Below, in pieces: positions 21,341-29,745 of a stretch of DNA of 45,917 nt. The stretch spans positions 1-45,917 of the IMG/VR virus record IMGVR_UViG_3300032242_001593; one strand, 5' to 3'. The first letter of the stretch is position 1, and every line of letters starts with the position of its first letter. This DNA is from a virus. The position numbers were made by a program, and so were the translations under genes. The notes beneath the pieces are model-generated. The model had not been told where the DNA came from and did not search any database. It worked only from the letters and a program-made list of their open reading frames with translations.

Positions 21341-22161
21341 ACCTTTTAGGTAAAGGGTTTGTCGGTGGAAGATACTGTGAATTGTATCCTGACGTTATCG
21401 TAAATGACCGAGAAGATTATGAAGTAAAAAGCAACAATGTTTTATACTTTATATCGACGGTTGATAACTATAACGTACATACAGATCCTTATATTGATAT
21501 TGAAACCAATCTTATAAAATTGATAGAAACGTTAGAGTCTTGTAAAGGTAAAGACGTAACATTCAATTTTATAAGTTCTTGGTTTGTATATGGATCTACC
21601 GATCTTCCTGCCAGAGAAGATTCATATTGTAATCCAACAGGATTCTATTCTATTACCAAGAGATGTGCAGAACAGTTATTGATATCTTATTGCCAAATAT
21701 TTGGTATAAATTATAGAATATTGAGGTTGGCTAATGTTTTAGGTAACCAAGATAAAAAAGTCTCCAAGAAAAAGAATGCCATACAGTATATGATAGGACA
21801 AGTTCTTAGGAACGAGACGGTTTCTCTATATGACGGAGGAACATCTTATAGAGATTGTATTCATGTGGATGACGCTTGCCAAGCTATTAATCTTGTTCTT
21901 GAAAAGGGAAATCTGAACGAAATCTATAACATTGGTAATGGAGTACCTGTAAATATATATGACGTTATACATTATGCGTTTTCAAAGTCTGGGTCTACTT
22001 CTAAGATTGAGAACATAGAGACAACTGAATTTCACAAGATAGTACAAACAACAAATATGGTTTTAGATGTTTCCAAGATAAAATTACTAGGTTACATACC
22101 AAAATACGACAAATACAGTATCATAGATTCTCTAATTGGAATAGAAAACCCAACAAAATAG
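21334..22161 (+). CDS. NAD-dependent sugar epimerase/dehydratase (SDR)
   Basis: 275-residue extended SDR: L-L-G-K-G-F-V-G-G-R-Y (3-14) is the Rossmann loop, N-F-I-S-S-W-F-V-Y-G (about 78-87) the catalytic Ser strand, and F-Y-S-I-T-K (about 106-111) the YxxxK pair. R-L-A-N-V-L-G, Y-R-D-C-I-H-V-D-D-A and I-Y-N-I-G-N-G complete the family signature. The substrate is probably the keto-sugar left by RfbH or RfbB. It overlaps rfbH by 7 bases and ends the glycan cluster; a gap of about 100 bases with a late promoter follows. Confidence 0.85.
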   Translation: MVNLLGKGFVGGRYCELYPDVIVNDREDYEVKSNNVLYFISTVDNYNVHTDPYIDIETNLIKLIETLESCKGKDVTFNFISSWFVYGSTDLPAREDSYCNPTGFYSITKRCAEQLLISYCQIFGINYRILRLANVLGNQDKKVSKKKNAIQYMIGQVLRNETVSLYDGGTSYRDCIHVDDACQAINLVLEKGNLNEIYNIGNGVPVNIYDVIHYAFSKSGSTSKIENIETTEFHKIVQTTNMVLDVSKIKLLGYIPKYDKYSIIDSLIGIENPTK

Positions 22162-22217
22162 ACACTATATATCAAACACTATATTTTTATCTTTTTGAGA
22201 AACGAATTAAAAAGTTA

Positions 22218-22225
22218 TATAAATA
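22218..22225 (+). promoter_or_regulatory. T4-type late promoter box TATAAATA
   Basis: Exact TATAAATA, the -10-like element read in T4 by the gp55 late sigma factor. It lies in the only intergenic gap between the glycan cluster and the head-content genes, 38 bases before the ATG at 22264. It should open late transcription of the following module. Confidence 0.7.
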
Positions 22226-22263
22226 TTGCTACTGGCAACCAAAGTGCGTTGTGGTAAGGAAAT

Positions 22264-23439
22264 ATGCAAACATTTAAAACGTTTCTCACTGAAGAGGAAG
22301 AAGGCGCGAAACTTAAACACATTACTCATGTGGAAGATCGCCCTCTACAAAACGGATCTTCCGGATTCAAGCGAGCTTATGACGTACTTACTGCAGCACA
22401 TAACCACATTAAGTCTGGTGGTCATTCTTCTGCATTAACAATGAAATACGATGGTTCTCCTGCTATCGTATTCGGTCGTCATCCAGAAACGGGCAAGTTC
22501 TTTGTCGCTTCTAAGTCGGCATTTAATAAGAATCCCAAAATCAATTACTCACACGAAGATATTGAAAAGAACCATGGCCATGCACCTGGTCTTACCGAAA
22601 AACTACACTCGGCATTAAACCACCTTAAGAAGATTGCGCCCAAGTCTGGAGTATATCAGGGTGACCTGATGTTCTCAGAAAGAGACAAGAAAGAAGAGAA
22701 AGATGGTGGTGTATCGTTTGAACCTAATACAATCCGATATAAAGCCAAAGGTGAAGATGCAGATAGGGTTCGCAGAGCCAAACTAGGTGTGGTGGTACAC
22801 ACTCAGTATCATGGTGATGATATCAATTCTATGCGGGCTGACTCACATCCAGACCTTCATCATTTTGCTTCACATCCCGATGTTTGGACAAAACCAGCCA
22901 ACCATGATACCAGACAGGTACACTATTCTGATAAAGACCAAGAAGAATTCTTAAATCATATTAAGAAGGCTAAAGAGATACATGATGCTCATGGAAAGAA
23001 GATGTATTCTGCCGTTACGCCTCATGCAGGTGCTGGTAACCATTTAGAGACATACATCAACCATACCGTCAGAACAGGTGAGACTCCTTCGGCCGAAGGT
23101 CTAAAAAAACATATTGCAGATAAACTTAATAAAAATATTAAGAAGGTAAGTACTCCTGCTGCTAAAGGTCGTTATCAAGCTCAGGCTGACGCTCACGCCA
23201 AGCATATAGACCAACATAAAGAACATTACGACAATCTATTAGCAATGCATCATCACTTGCAACAGGCTAAGAATGTTCTGGTACGAAATTTAGAACAACA
23301 CCAAGGTGGATTGCAACATACGATTAACGGAAAGAAAACAGGTCCAGAAGGGTTTGTGTTTAATCACGGTGGAGAGCCGGATAAATTAGTTAACAGAGCC
23401 GAGTTTGCCCGTGCCAACCTATTAAAAGTGCGTAAATGA
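22264..23439 (+). CDS. Ligase-fold nucleotidyltransferase-like protein with capsid-targeting-like N-terminus (DUF6267-like)
   Basis: 391 residues. Residues 1-10 (M-Q-T-F-K-T-F-L-T-E) match the T4 internal-protein targeting peptide with a prohead-protease-like L-x-E end. The body carries ATP-dependent ligase-type motifs in order: motif I K61-Y-D-G-S-P, motif III-like Y-Q-G-D-L-M-F (131-137), motif IV E-G-F-V-F (362-366) and motif V-like K-L-V-N-R (374-378). Ligase-fold enzymes attach AMP to the motif I lysine. A long His/Lys-rich helical insert (about 210-345) lies between motifs III and IV. Whether it seals RNA, DNA or something else is unknown. Late promoter upstream; ATGA coupling with the next gene. 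Confidence 0.75.
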   Translation: MQTFKTFLTEEEEGAKLKHITHVEDRPLQNGSSGFKRAYDVLTAAHNHIKSGGHSSALTMKYDGSPAIVFGRHPETGKFFVASKSAFNKNPKINYSHEDIEKNHGHAPGLTEKLHSALNHLKKIAPKSGVYQGDLMFSERDKKEEKDGGVSFEPNTIRYKAKGEDADRVRRAKLGVVVHTQYHGDDINSMRADSHPDLHHFASHPDVWTKPANHDTRQVHYSDKDQEEFLNHIKKAKEIHDAHGKKMYSAVTPHAGAGNHLETYINHTVRTGETPSAEGLKKHIADKLNKNIKKVSTPAAKGRYQAQADAHAKHIDQHKEHYDNLLAMHHHLQQAKNVLVRNLEQHQGGLQHTINGKKTGPEGFVFNHGGEPDKLVNRAEFARANLLKVRK

Positions 23440-25343
23440 AAACATTTAGAGACCTATTAGAAGAGAATGAACCAAAGAAACCGGTTGTAGTTGGGTTTGG
23501 TCGTTATAACCCACCAACAACGGGTCATCTTAAACTCATCGATAAAGTTCGTGAAGTTGCCGATAAGCACAAGGCAAAACATACCGTTATTGTGTCTCAC
23601 TCACAGGACGCTAAGAAAAATCCTTTGTCTGCTGCTCAGAAAATAAAGCATCTAAAAAGATATTCTCCTGGTACTCACTTCGAATCTTCTTCTAAAGATA
23701 TGCCGACGCTTCTACACCATGCAGCCAGACTCCATGCCGCCGGCCACGACCATTTAATCGTTGTTGCTGGATCTGATCGTGTTAAAGAGTTTCACGATCT
23801 TTTACACAGATACAACAATGTTAACGGTCGTCATGGCCATTACAACTTCAAGAAAATTTCTGTAGTATCTGCTGGCCACCGAGATCCAGATGCCGAAGGT
23901 GAGGAAGGTATGTCGGGTACCAAAATGCGCCAACACGCAAAAAATAATGACTTTTCATCATTCCGTCATGGCGTACCATCACACGTTTCAGATCAACACA
24001 CGAAAGAACTCATGCACGATGTCCGTAAAGGCATGGGTATGAACGAGTCCTTTGATCGAGGTATGTTCAAAGCAATATTCATTACAGGCGGACCTGGTTC
24101 AGGTAAAGATGTTGTGATTCGTGAAGGTGTTGCATCAGAAAAAATAGTCGAAATGAATTTCAATCAAGTTGTTGATATTTTAAATAATATACATAACCGA
24201 GCGATGAAGTCGATGAATCCATTAATGGATGCGATTGTTTCAAGAGGTCCTCTTATTATTAATGGACCAGCAGAACAGTTTGATAATATTAGATCAATAA
24301 AAGAACAATTAGAATCATTTGGTTATGATACTCTTATGGTATTTGTTGATACCACAAACGAAGAAAGTAAGAATCGAAATTCTAACCACAAAAGAATGAT
24401 GGTCGAATCCATTCGTCTAGAAAAGTGGAAATCAGCACAAAATAATAAGAAACATTTTACTGATGTATTTGAAAATTATCTTTGGTTTGATAATACAGGA
24501 TCAATTCAAGAAAAAGAAGAAGATATCGATGACATTTATAACGTAATCAAAAATTTTCTCGATTATAAACCAAACAATGAAAATGTAATTGATTGGATGG
24601 AAAGAAATGGTAAAATTACCATCAATGAAAAGTTTAATATGACATTTAAGGAAGCCAACAATGTTCAAAAAAATTCTAAATCTATTCAGAAAGCAACAGT
24701 CTCAAAATATAACCATGAACTTAGAGCCGTTGCCCCAGGCGAATCCACCCCAGACAATGCTCCCACAGATAAAAATGCCGACAATATCAAATGGGACGCA
24801 AACAAACGGACCAAAACTTACACCTTCGGCCAAGGCAGCGGCGTCTACGCGGAAGCCTCGAGCGCCAAAATTAGATGGCGGCCAGAACCAAAAGAAAGCA
24901 ACTTCTCGCAAGATAACGACAAAATCAAAAAGAAAAAGCTAGGAGATACTTCTCTAAGTGCTGGTAGAATTGGTAAACCCAGCGGTGTCGGACCAGAATA
25001 CGATACCAGAGCTGGTGGCCAGAGTGCTGCTGCCGGCGCAGGCCTTGGTAACCAAACATATGCAGAGAGTCAGGAATATAGTAATGCGAGTCCATCTTCT
25101 GCCGCATTACCTGGTGGTTCTGTACAACCAAATCCATTGAGTAATCAATATGATGCACCATCAAAGAAGTCTTTCAAGAAATTTAGAATGAAAGAGGCTA
25201 TAGACGATCCAGGTGCAGTTGATATGGGCGTTGGTGGTACATTAGGTGGTGCAAGTAACAAAGAACCTATGCAGACACCTATGGACAAATTTGGTCTTTC
25301 TGGTATAACAATAAAAAAGAAAAAGAAGAATGTTAGGGTTTAA
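23436..25343 (+). CDS. Nucleotidylyltransferase + P-loop kinase fusion with capsid-targeting-like N-terminus
   Basis: 635 residues, three parts. Residues 1-10 (M-K-T-F-R-D-L-L-E-E) are the targeting-like peptide. Residues about 15-200 form a HxGH-type nucleotidylyltransferase: F-G-R-Y-N-P-P-T-T-G-H (21-31) and M-S-G-T-K-M-R (159-165), as in NMN adenylyltransferase/phosphopantetheine enzymes. Residues about 208-390 are a P-loop kinase with Walker A G-G-P-G-S-G-K-D (218-225), plausibly a polynucleotide or nucleoside kinase. Residues about 400-635 are low-complexity, Gly/Pro/Ser/Lys-rich, ending in a basic tail, suggesting a disordered capsid-associated region. Coupled to both neighbours by overlaps. 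Substrates are unknown. Confidence 0.75.
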   Translation: MKTFRDLLEENEPKKPVVVGFGRYNPPTTGHLKLIDKVREVADKHKAKHTVIVSHSQDAKKNPLSAAQKIKHLKRYSPGTHFESSSKDMPTLLHHAARLHAAGHDHLIVVAGSDRVKEFHDLLHRYNNVNGRHGHYNFKKISVVSAGHRDPDAEGEEGMSGTKMRQHAKNNDFSSFRHGVPSHVSDQHTKELMHDVRKGMGMNESFDRGMFKAIFITGGPGSGKDVVIREGVASEKIVEMNFNQVVDILNNIHNRAMKSMNPLMDAIVSRGPLIINGPAEQFDNIRSIKEQLESFGYDTLMVFVDTTNEESKNRNSNHKRMMVESIRLEKWKSAQNNKKHFTDVFENYLWFDNTGSIQEKEEDIDDIYNVIKNFLDYKPNNENVIDWMERNGKITINEKFNMTFKEANNVQKNSKSIQKATVSKYNHELRAVAPGESTPDNAPTDKNADNIKWDANKRTKTYTFGQGSGVYAEASSAKIRWRPEPKESNFSQDNDKIKKKKLGDTSLSAGRIGKPSGVGPEYDTRAGGQSAAAGAGLGNQTYAESQEYSNASPSSAALPGGSVQPNPLSNQYDAPSKKSFKKFRMKEAIDDPGAVDMGVGGTLGGASNKEPMQTPMDKFGLSGITIKKKKKNVRV

Positions 25344-25950
25344 GCAGTTCATAATTGAATCCGTACATCATGAGGGAGGACACCTTCACAATTTTGACAT
25401 TGATGGTACATTATTTCATCCTGACGTAAGAGTTAAAGTGATGCACGGCGCACATCATGTTGAATCCTTGACCCATCATGAATTTAATACTCACGTATTA
25501 AAACCTGGACATCATTATGATTTTTCTGAGTTTAAATCATCAAAGAAATTTGAACGGTCTAAACCTATACCTAAGATGCTTAATAAACTGCAAGCCATTC
25601 ATAGGAATATAAAAAATAAACCAAGACATAGAATAATTCTAAATACAGCAAGGGCCGATTTTGACGATAAGCCTCGTTTTCTAAATGCTCTGAAAAGACA
25701 TGGAATAGATACCGAAAAGGTCCGTGTTGAAAGAGCCGGAAATGATGCAAGTCAGATACCTACTGGCGAGAAAAAAGCAAGAATTATTAGTAGACATTTA
25801 GAGACTGGAAAGTACAAACACGTATCATTATATGACGATGATAAAGAAAATTTGAGTCACTTCCTAAAATTAAGGAAGAAGCATCCAAATGTTCAGTTTC
25901 ATGCTTACCATGTTCATCACGACGGTTCAACAAGAAAATTTGAAGAATAA
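25330..25950 (+). CDS. HAD-fold phosphatase with capsid-targeting-like N-terminus
   Basis: 206 residues. The N-terminal M-L-G-F-K-Q-F-I-I-E (1-10) again has the targeting-like form. The HAD core shows motif I F-D-I-D-G-T-L (22-28, nucleophile Asp23), motif II L-N-T-A-R-A-D (104-110), a lysine near 148-149 for motif III, and motif IV L-Y-D-D-D-K-E-N (167-174). Similar HAD domains form the 3'-phosphatase half of T4-type polynucleotide kinase-phosphatase; here it follows a P-loop kinase as a separate gene. Many His residues lie in the insert between motifs I and II. The start overlaps the previous gene by 14 bases. The substrate is unproven. Confidence 0.78.
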   Translation: MLGFKQFIIESVHHEGGHLHNFDIDGTLFHPDVRVKVMHGAHHVESLTHHEFNTHVLKPGHHYDFSEFKSSKKFERSKPIPKMLNKLQAIHRNIKNKPRHRIILNTARADFDDKPRFLNALKRHGIDTEKVRVERAGNDASQIPTGEKKARIISRHLETGKYKHVSLYDDDKENLSHFLKLRKKHPNVQFHAYHVHHDGSTRKFEE

Positions 25951-25964
25951 ACTAGGAGACGCAG

Positions 25965-28061
25965 ATGTTTCATAATAATAAGAAAACTGACGCAGTTGCA
26001 GAAGCTGTAAAAAAGATATTGGAAGTTTCTGAATCTGTTGAATCAGTTGAAGAAGATATGCACAAACCATTGATGCCTGCTCAAAAAATGGTGCAGAAGA
26101 AAGTTGATGCTGAAACAAAGAAACAAAATCCTCCCAAGAAACAGGCTGGCACCAATATTGCCGCGGCGATGGGTGGATTGAATAAAGAAGAAAAATCCTT
26201 CAAAGACCGTCTCATTGAAGCATTCAAACAGAAAGAGAATCCAGAAGAACTTCTTCCTGATTTAGAAGAAGAAATGTCAGATTCACAAAAGAAGAAGCGT
26301 GAAGAAATTGTGATGTCGATGAAAGACAGAACCTCTTACTTCAAGAAGAAGTATGGTGCTAAATGGAAGAACGTAATGTATGCAACTGCTACCAAGCAAG
26401 CCATGGGTGAGCAGATTGTTTATGACGACTACATTTACGACCGCGTTGTAGAAGCCACCCATGACGATGAAGAAGAAGCTGAGAAGCAGATGAAAGCACA
26501 CAATGCTGACCCCGATTCACATAAGCCAGCCATCAAGAAGATGGTCAAAAAGGATTGCCTGAAGTCGGAAGAAGTCGAGCAGATTGATGAGCTCAAGGCA
26601 TCTACTCTGCGTTCATATGTTACTAAAAGACAATCTTCTGATAAAGAAAGTGGCAAGGGCGCTGAAATAGCTTTAGCAATGACAAAGGCTAAAGGTAAGC
26701 CACCATTTCCAGGAATGAAAGACGCTAAAGTTCATGCGACTAAAGAAGAAGTCGATCAGTATGATGAAGAAGAACACGCCGGTCATTTAGGCCATGCCGC
26801 TCGTCAGGCAGCCAAAGCTGGTAAAAAAATGTTTACTCTTGGTGGCAAAACATTTCCAGTAAAAGTAAAAGCGGTTAAAGAAAATAATGAGAGTCACACT
26901 CATGCAGCCCATTACGAAGATCCAAAAACTGGCGAATGGACCGGAATGAAACTTATTTCTGCAACAGACGATAAAGATGCTATCGAGCAAGCGCATAAGA
27001 ATTGCGAAGATGGATGCCGTTTGTCTAAAGTGGAACGTCATATTCCAGTTAAAGAAGAAGTCGAACAGGTCGATGAGGGTGGAATGCCTTCTAGCGTAAT
27101 TAAGAGCAAGCAAGCTAGAGAAAAGATGTCGCCAGAAGAGTTACACGCACACGTTAAAAGCCTTCAAGCCAAGGGTGGTCCTATATTTGGCGGTAAGTCT
27201 GTAGAACATATTGCTAGAGAAATGGCATGGAGCCATGGTCATGGTAAGATGTCGCCTCATTATTGGAATAGAATTAAACATCTAGAACCAAAGAATGAAG
27301 AAGTCGAACAGGTTGATGAGATTTCAACTAAGTTAGCAAATAGATATTTCTCAAAAGCAAGTAAGCAATCACAAAAGCGTGGTGCTAAGGATCGTGATGC
27401 TGGTATGGCCATGGCATATAAAAAGGTGCAGGGTCGCCATGCTAATGTTCCTACTACTGATCGGCGGAACCAGCAAGAGCTGTTACCTGCAAGAGAAGAA
27501 GTAGTATTTGAAGCTTCCGAACAAGACATAGACGATAAAGATATAACAACAGATACGCTCGGTGGTCGTGTTGCTGACGGTAAAGTAAATTCATTCAAGA
27601 ATTTCAAAGTCAAATTAAAGAGCGACAGAGAATATCAGAGAGCTCCCGATGACAGAGATAGTATTCCTGCATCTACTGCGGCTCGTGCTTCAATAACAGC
27701 AAAGAAGTGGAATCCACCATCGAATGTTAAGACAGAAGAAGTTGAGCTTGATGAAAAGAAAAAGTCTCATATGCTTGTCATTCCTAAGAAGCCAGACCCT
27801 AAGACTGGAAGAAAGGATGTCAAAAAGATTCCTGCTCATATGTGGCCGCAGATGAGAGACACACATTATCAAGCCGAAGAAGTCGACCTTGAAGAAGGAA
27901 AAGATCCATCAATGGATGCTGGTGTAGGTTCTGAACCATATTTCGTACAAAATGCAAATACATCTTCAAATCCATCACCAAAGCACACACCTATGTCTAA
28001 GGCTAAAGAATTAGCTCATAAAACAATTGGTAAAATTAAGGCCGACTTAGGAAGAAAATAA
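25965..28061 (+). CDS. Polyprotein-like head/core protein with EEVEQVDE repeats
   Basis: 698-residue, highly charged protein built of small basic modules separated by acidic linkers of the form E-E-V-E-Q-I/V-D-E (near residues 202-209, 364-371, 445-452), with variants E-E-V-D-Q-Y-D-E (261-268), E-E-V-E-L-D-E and E-E-V-D-L-E-E near the end. Two modules look related (I-D-E-L-K-A-S-T-L-R-S-Y and V-D-E-I-S-T-K-L-A-N-R-Y, each followed by a Lys-rich part and A-M-x-x-A/K). Such repeats occur in head-associated proteins of T4-like phages. The I/V-D-E ends resemble prohead-protease sites, so processing into internal peptides is possible. AGGAGACGCAG ribosome site. Function is inferred. Confidence 0.7.
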   Translation: MFHNNKKTDAVAEAVKKILEVSESVESVEEDMHKPLMPAQKMVQKKVDAETKKQNPPKKQAGTNIAAAMGGLNKEEKSFKDRLIEAFKQKENPEELLPDLEEEMSDSQKKKREEIVMSMKDRTSYFKKKYGAKWKNVMYATATKQAMGEQIVYDDYIYDRVVEATHDDEEEAEKQMKAHNADPDSHKPAIKKMVKKDCLKSEEVEQIDELKASTLRSYVTKRQSSDKESGKGAEIALAMTKAKGKPPFPGMKDAKVHATKEEVDQYDEEEHAGHLGHAARQAAKAGKKMFTLGGKTFPVKVKAVKENNESHTHAAHYEDPKTGEWTGMKLISATDDKDAIEQAHKNCEDGCRLSKVERHIPVKEEVEQVDEGGMPSSVIKSKQAREKMSPEELHAHVKSLQAKGGPIFGGKSVEHIAREMAWSHGHGKMSPHYWNRIKHLEPKNEEVEQVDEISTKLANRYFSKASKQSQKRGAKDRDAGMAMAYKKVQGRHANVPTTDRRNQQELLPAREEVVFEASEQDIDDKDITTDTLGGRVADGKVNSFKNFKVKLKSDREYQRAPDDRDSIPASTAARASITAKKWNPPSNVKTEEVELDEKKKSHMLVIPKKPDPKTGRKDVKKIPAHMWPQMRDTHYQAEEVDLEEGKDPSMDAGVGSEPYFVQNANTSSNPSPKHTPMSKAKELAHKTIGKIKADLGRK
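26568..27320 (+). repeat. Dispersed 24-base repeats encoding EEVEQ(I/V)DE linkers
   Basis: Near-identical 24-base units start at 26568, 26746 (diverged), 27054 and 27297, each beginning GAAGAAGTCGA and encoding E-E-V-x-Q-x-D-E. Shorter relatives lie near 27737 and 27879. The spacing between units (about 180-290 bases) corresponds to one small module each. Both protein and DNA sequence are conserved, suggesting duplication or recombination between units. Confidence 0.75.
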
Positions 28062-29116
28062 TGGACGACCGTGCAAAGAAACTTAAAGAATTGATTAAAC
28101 GGCCAGCACCAAAGTCAACTTTTGGTACGAATCCTACAGACCCATGGTCAGCAAAGTATGATCTTGCTGAGACTGCTATGTTGGATCGTTATCTCAGTTC
28201 AAGAGGAATAAACCCTAAGTTTCTTCCTGTTTCCGCCAAAGTTTCTCATGCAAAGTCAAATCAATTCAAAATGTGGGCCCAAAATCACCGTAATGAAGAG
28301 GTGCAAGCCGAGGATCTCAGTCATACTGCTCAACAACCCGGTGGCAAAACTGCCGAAAGAGCAAAAGAGTTAAAGAATCGAGTCAAACAACACAAAGAAA
28401 TTAAGACTCCTCCAACTTCAATGCACACGATTAGAAATGTCAAACCGCATCAAGAAGAACATACCAACTGTGGTACTCCTGATTGTTGCGGTCAATGTGA
28501 TACGGTAGAAGATATTGTTGAAGCCGCCCAACACGATGCCGTTACCTCGCATCTCCATAAACACGGAATTGGTTCTCATTGGAGAAACAATAACACCTTA
28601 GCGGTTCATGACAAGCACGTAGATAAAGTGCAGAAGTTCATGGACAAACACACAGGCGGTTATGTCAACGTTGTGGGTCATTCAGAAGATCCAGTTAAAG
28701 AAGATGTATATCAAGATCCACAGGCGGCAACACAGACCGTATTCGATGGTGCCAACAATACCAATGACCTTGCCGAAAAGAGAAGGCAATTGTCTAAGTC
28801 TGCTCGTATGATTAAGTCACTCTATAGAAAGCATAGAATGTATGAAGATATGTACGATCATGAAAAAGAAGATAAGTCTGTGGCCACGTATGGCAAGAAG
28901 CCAAAAATGGACACCGTAGACAAAAAAGATAGTATGGGTGAAAACAAACCAAAAGCATCCGCTGTGGTTTCAGGTGGAACAACATTGACTGGTCAAGACA
29001 GAGATACCGTTGAGATTGATCCACAAATGAGAGTTCGTCCTGGTCAACCTGATCCTACCAAAAAGGATGACAAGAAAAAGGATGACGATAAGAAAGAAGG
29101 CAAGAAAGATAAATAA
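28061..29116 (+). CDS. Head-associated protein of unknown function with Cys cluster and charged tail
   Basis: 351 residues. The N-terminal part has D-P-W-S-A-K-Y-D (about 27-34), M-L-D-R-Y-L-S-S-R-G-I-N-P-K-F (about 40-54) and S-H-A-K-S-N-Q-F-K-M-W (about 62-72), a conserved block in T4-like phages of aquatic hosts. A short cysteine cluster C-G-T-P-D-C-C-G-Q-C (about 138-147) could bind metal. The C-terminal 100 residues are disordered-looking, ending in a long Lys/Asp run. The start overlaps the previous stop (TAATG). Its place between the repeat protein and a virion protein suggests head or core function; nothing more specific can be seen. Confidence 0.65.
   Translation: MDDRAKKLKELIKRPAPKSTFGTNPTDPWSAKYDLAETAMLDRYLSSRGINPKFLPVSAKVSHAKSNQFKMWAQNHRNEEVQAEDLSHTAQQPGGKTAERAKELKNRVKQHKEIKTPPTSMHTIRNVKPHQEEHTNCGTPDCCGQCDTVEDIVEAAQHDAVTSHLHKHGIGSHWRNNNTLAVHDKHVDKVQKFMDKHTGGYVNVVGHSEDPVKEDVYQDPQAATQTVFDGANNTNDLAEKRRQLSKSARMIKSLYRKHRMYEDMYDHEKEDKSVATYGKKPKMDTVDKKDSMGENKPKASAVVSGGTTLTGQDRDTVEIDPQMRVRPGQPDPTKKDDKKKDDDKKEGKKDK
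29108..29115 (+). promoter_or_regulatory. Probable variant late promoter box (GATAAATA)
   Basis: GATAAATA, one base from the consensus TATAAATA, spans the stop codon of the preceding gene and lies 33 bases before the ATG of the virion protein at 29149. The spacing resembles the exact boxes at 22218 and 32979. Confidence 0.45.
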
Positions 29117-29148
29117 GTAGAAACCTTTGATTTCACAGGAGATATAAA

Positions 29149-29745
29149 ATGCCATCATGGGGTAATACAGACGCAGCAACCGCAAAACCAAAGTGGAATG
29201 CAGAGCGTCAAGCAAGAGAAGTTGTTGTTCTCACTACAGCTAATAGTACTGCTGTTAGTGCGAACACCATAAAATTTACATATTACGACGGATACCAAAA
29301 CAATCTCGCCAATGTTGGTGTTGCTGTTGGTCAATCTGTTATCGCTGTGAATTTAGCAAGTAATGGTGTTTCGAATTATTTTACTTCGAACAACCAAGTC
29401 GCGTCTATTAACGGAAACCTAGTATCATTTACAGCCAACACGTTTGGAACAATTGCTGCTGGTGCATCAATTGAGTTCGATGCGGTTATTCCTTATCTTG
29501 CCGCGAAGGGTGTGACAAAAACATATAATCCCGACACTGTATTGGTAACAGCGACACGCACGAGCTCGGCCAATAATAATATTGGTGGTAATCTTAGTCC
29601 AGGTTGGATGCACGTTCAAAAGAAAGTAAATAACGATGGTACTGTTCGCTATATCAGAGAAACCTTAATTTCTTTGGCTAGCCCATCAGCTTCTAACGTT
29701 TATTCTGGTAACACTTCATGGGGCGTGGCTTTCGCCAATACCTAA
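29149..29745 (+). CDS. Putative virion structural protein
   Basis: 198 residues, rich in Ala, Asn, Ser, Thr and Val, with little charge, the composition of an exposed beta-sandwich virion protein. The N-terminus M-P-S-W-G-N-T-D-A-A-T-A-K-P-K-W matches the opening of structural proteins I recall from T4-like cyanophages (M-P-x-F-G-N-T-D). The C-terminal part has G-W-M-H-V-Q-K-K and R-Y-I-R-E-T-L-I. A strong ribosome site (AGGAGATATAAA) and a probable late promoter box suggest high late expression. Exact location in the virion cannot be told. The stop overlaps the next ATG by one base. Confidence 0.65.
   Translation: MPSWGNTDAATAKPKWNAERQAREVVVLTTANSTAVSANTIKFTYYDGYQNNLANVGVAVGQSVIAVNLASNGVSNYFTSNNQVASINGNLVSFTANTFGTIAAGASIEFDAVIPYLAAKGVTKTYNPDTVLVTATRTSSANNNIGGNLSPGWMHVQKKVNNDGTVRYIRETLISLASPSASNVYSGNTSWGVAFANT

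Noticed and set aside
24661-24942. Alternative + frame (93 aa, basic, Pro/Lys-rich) inside the kinase fusion gene
   Set aside because: It lies in the low-complexity tail of a longer gene whose frame continues to a conserved-looking end. There is no clear start signal, and composition explains the open frame.
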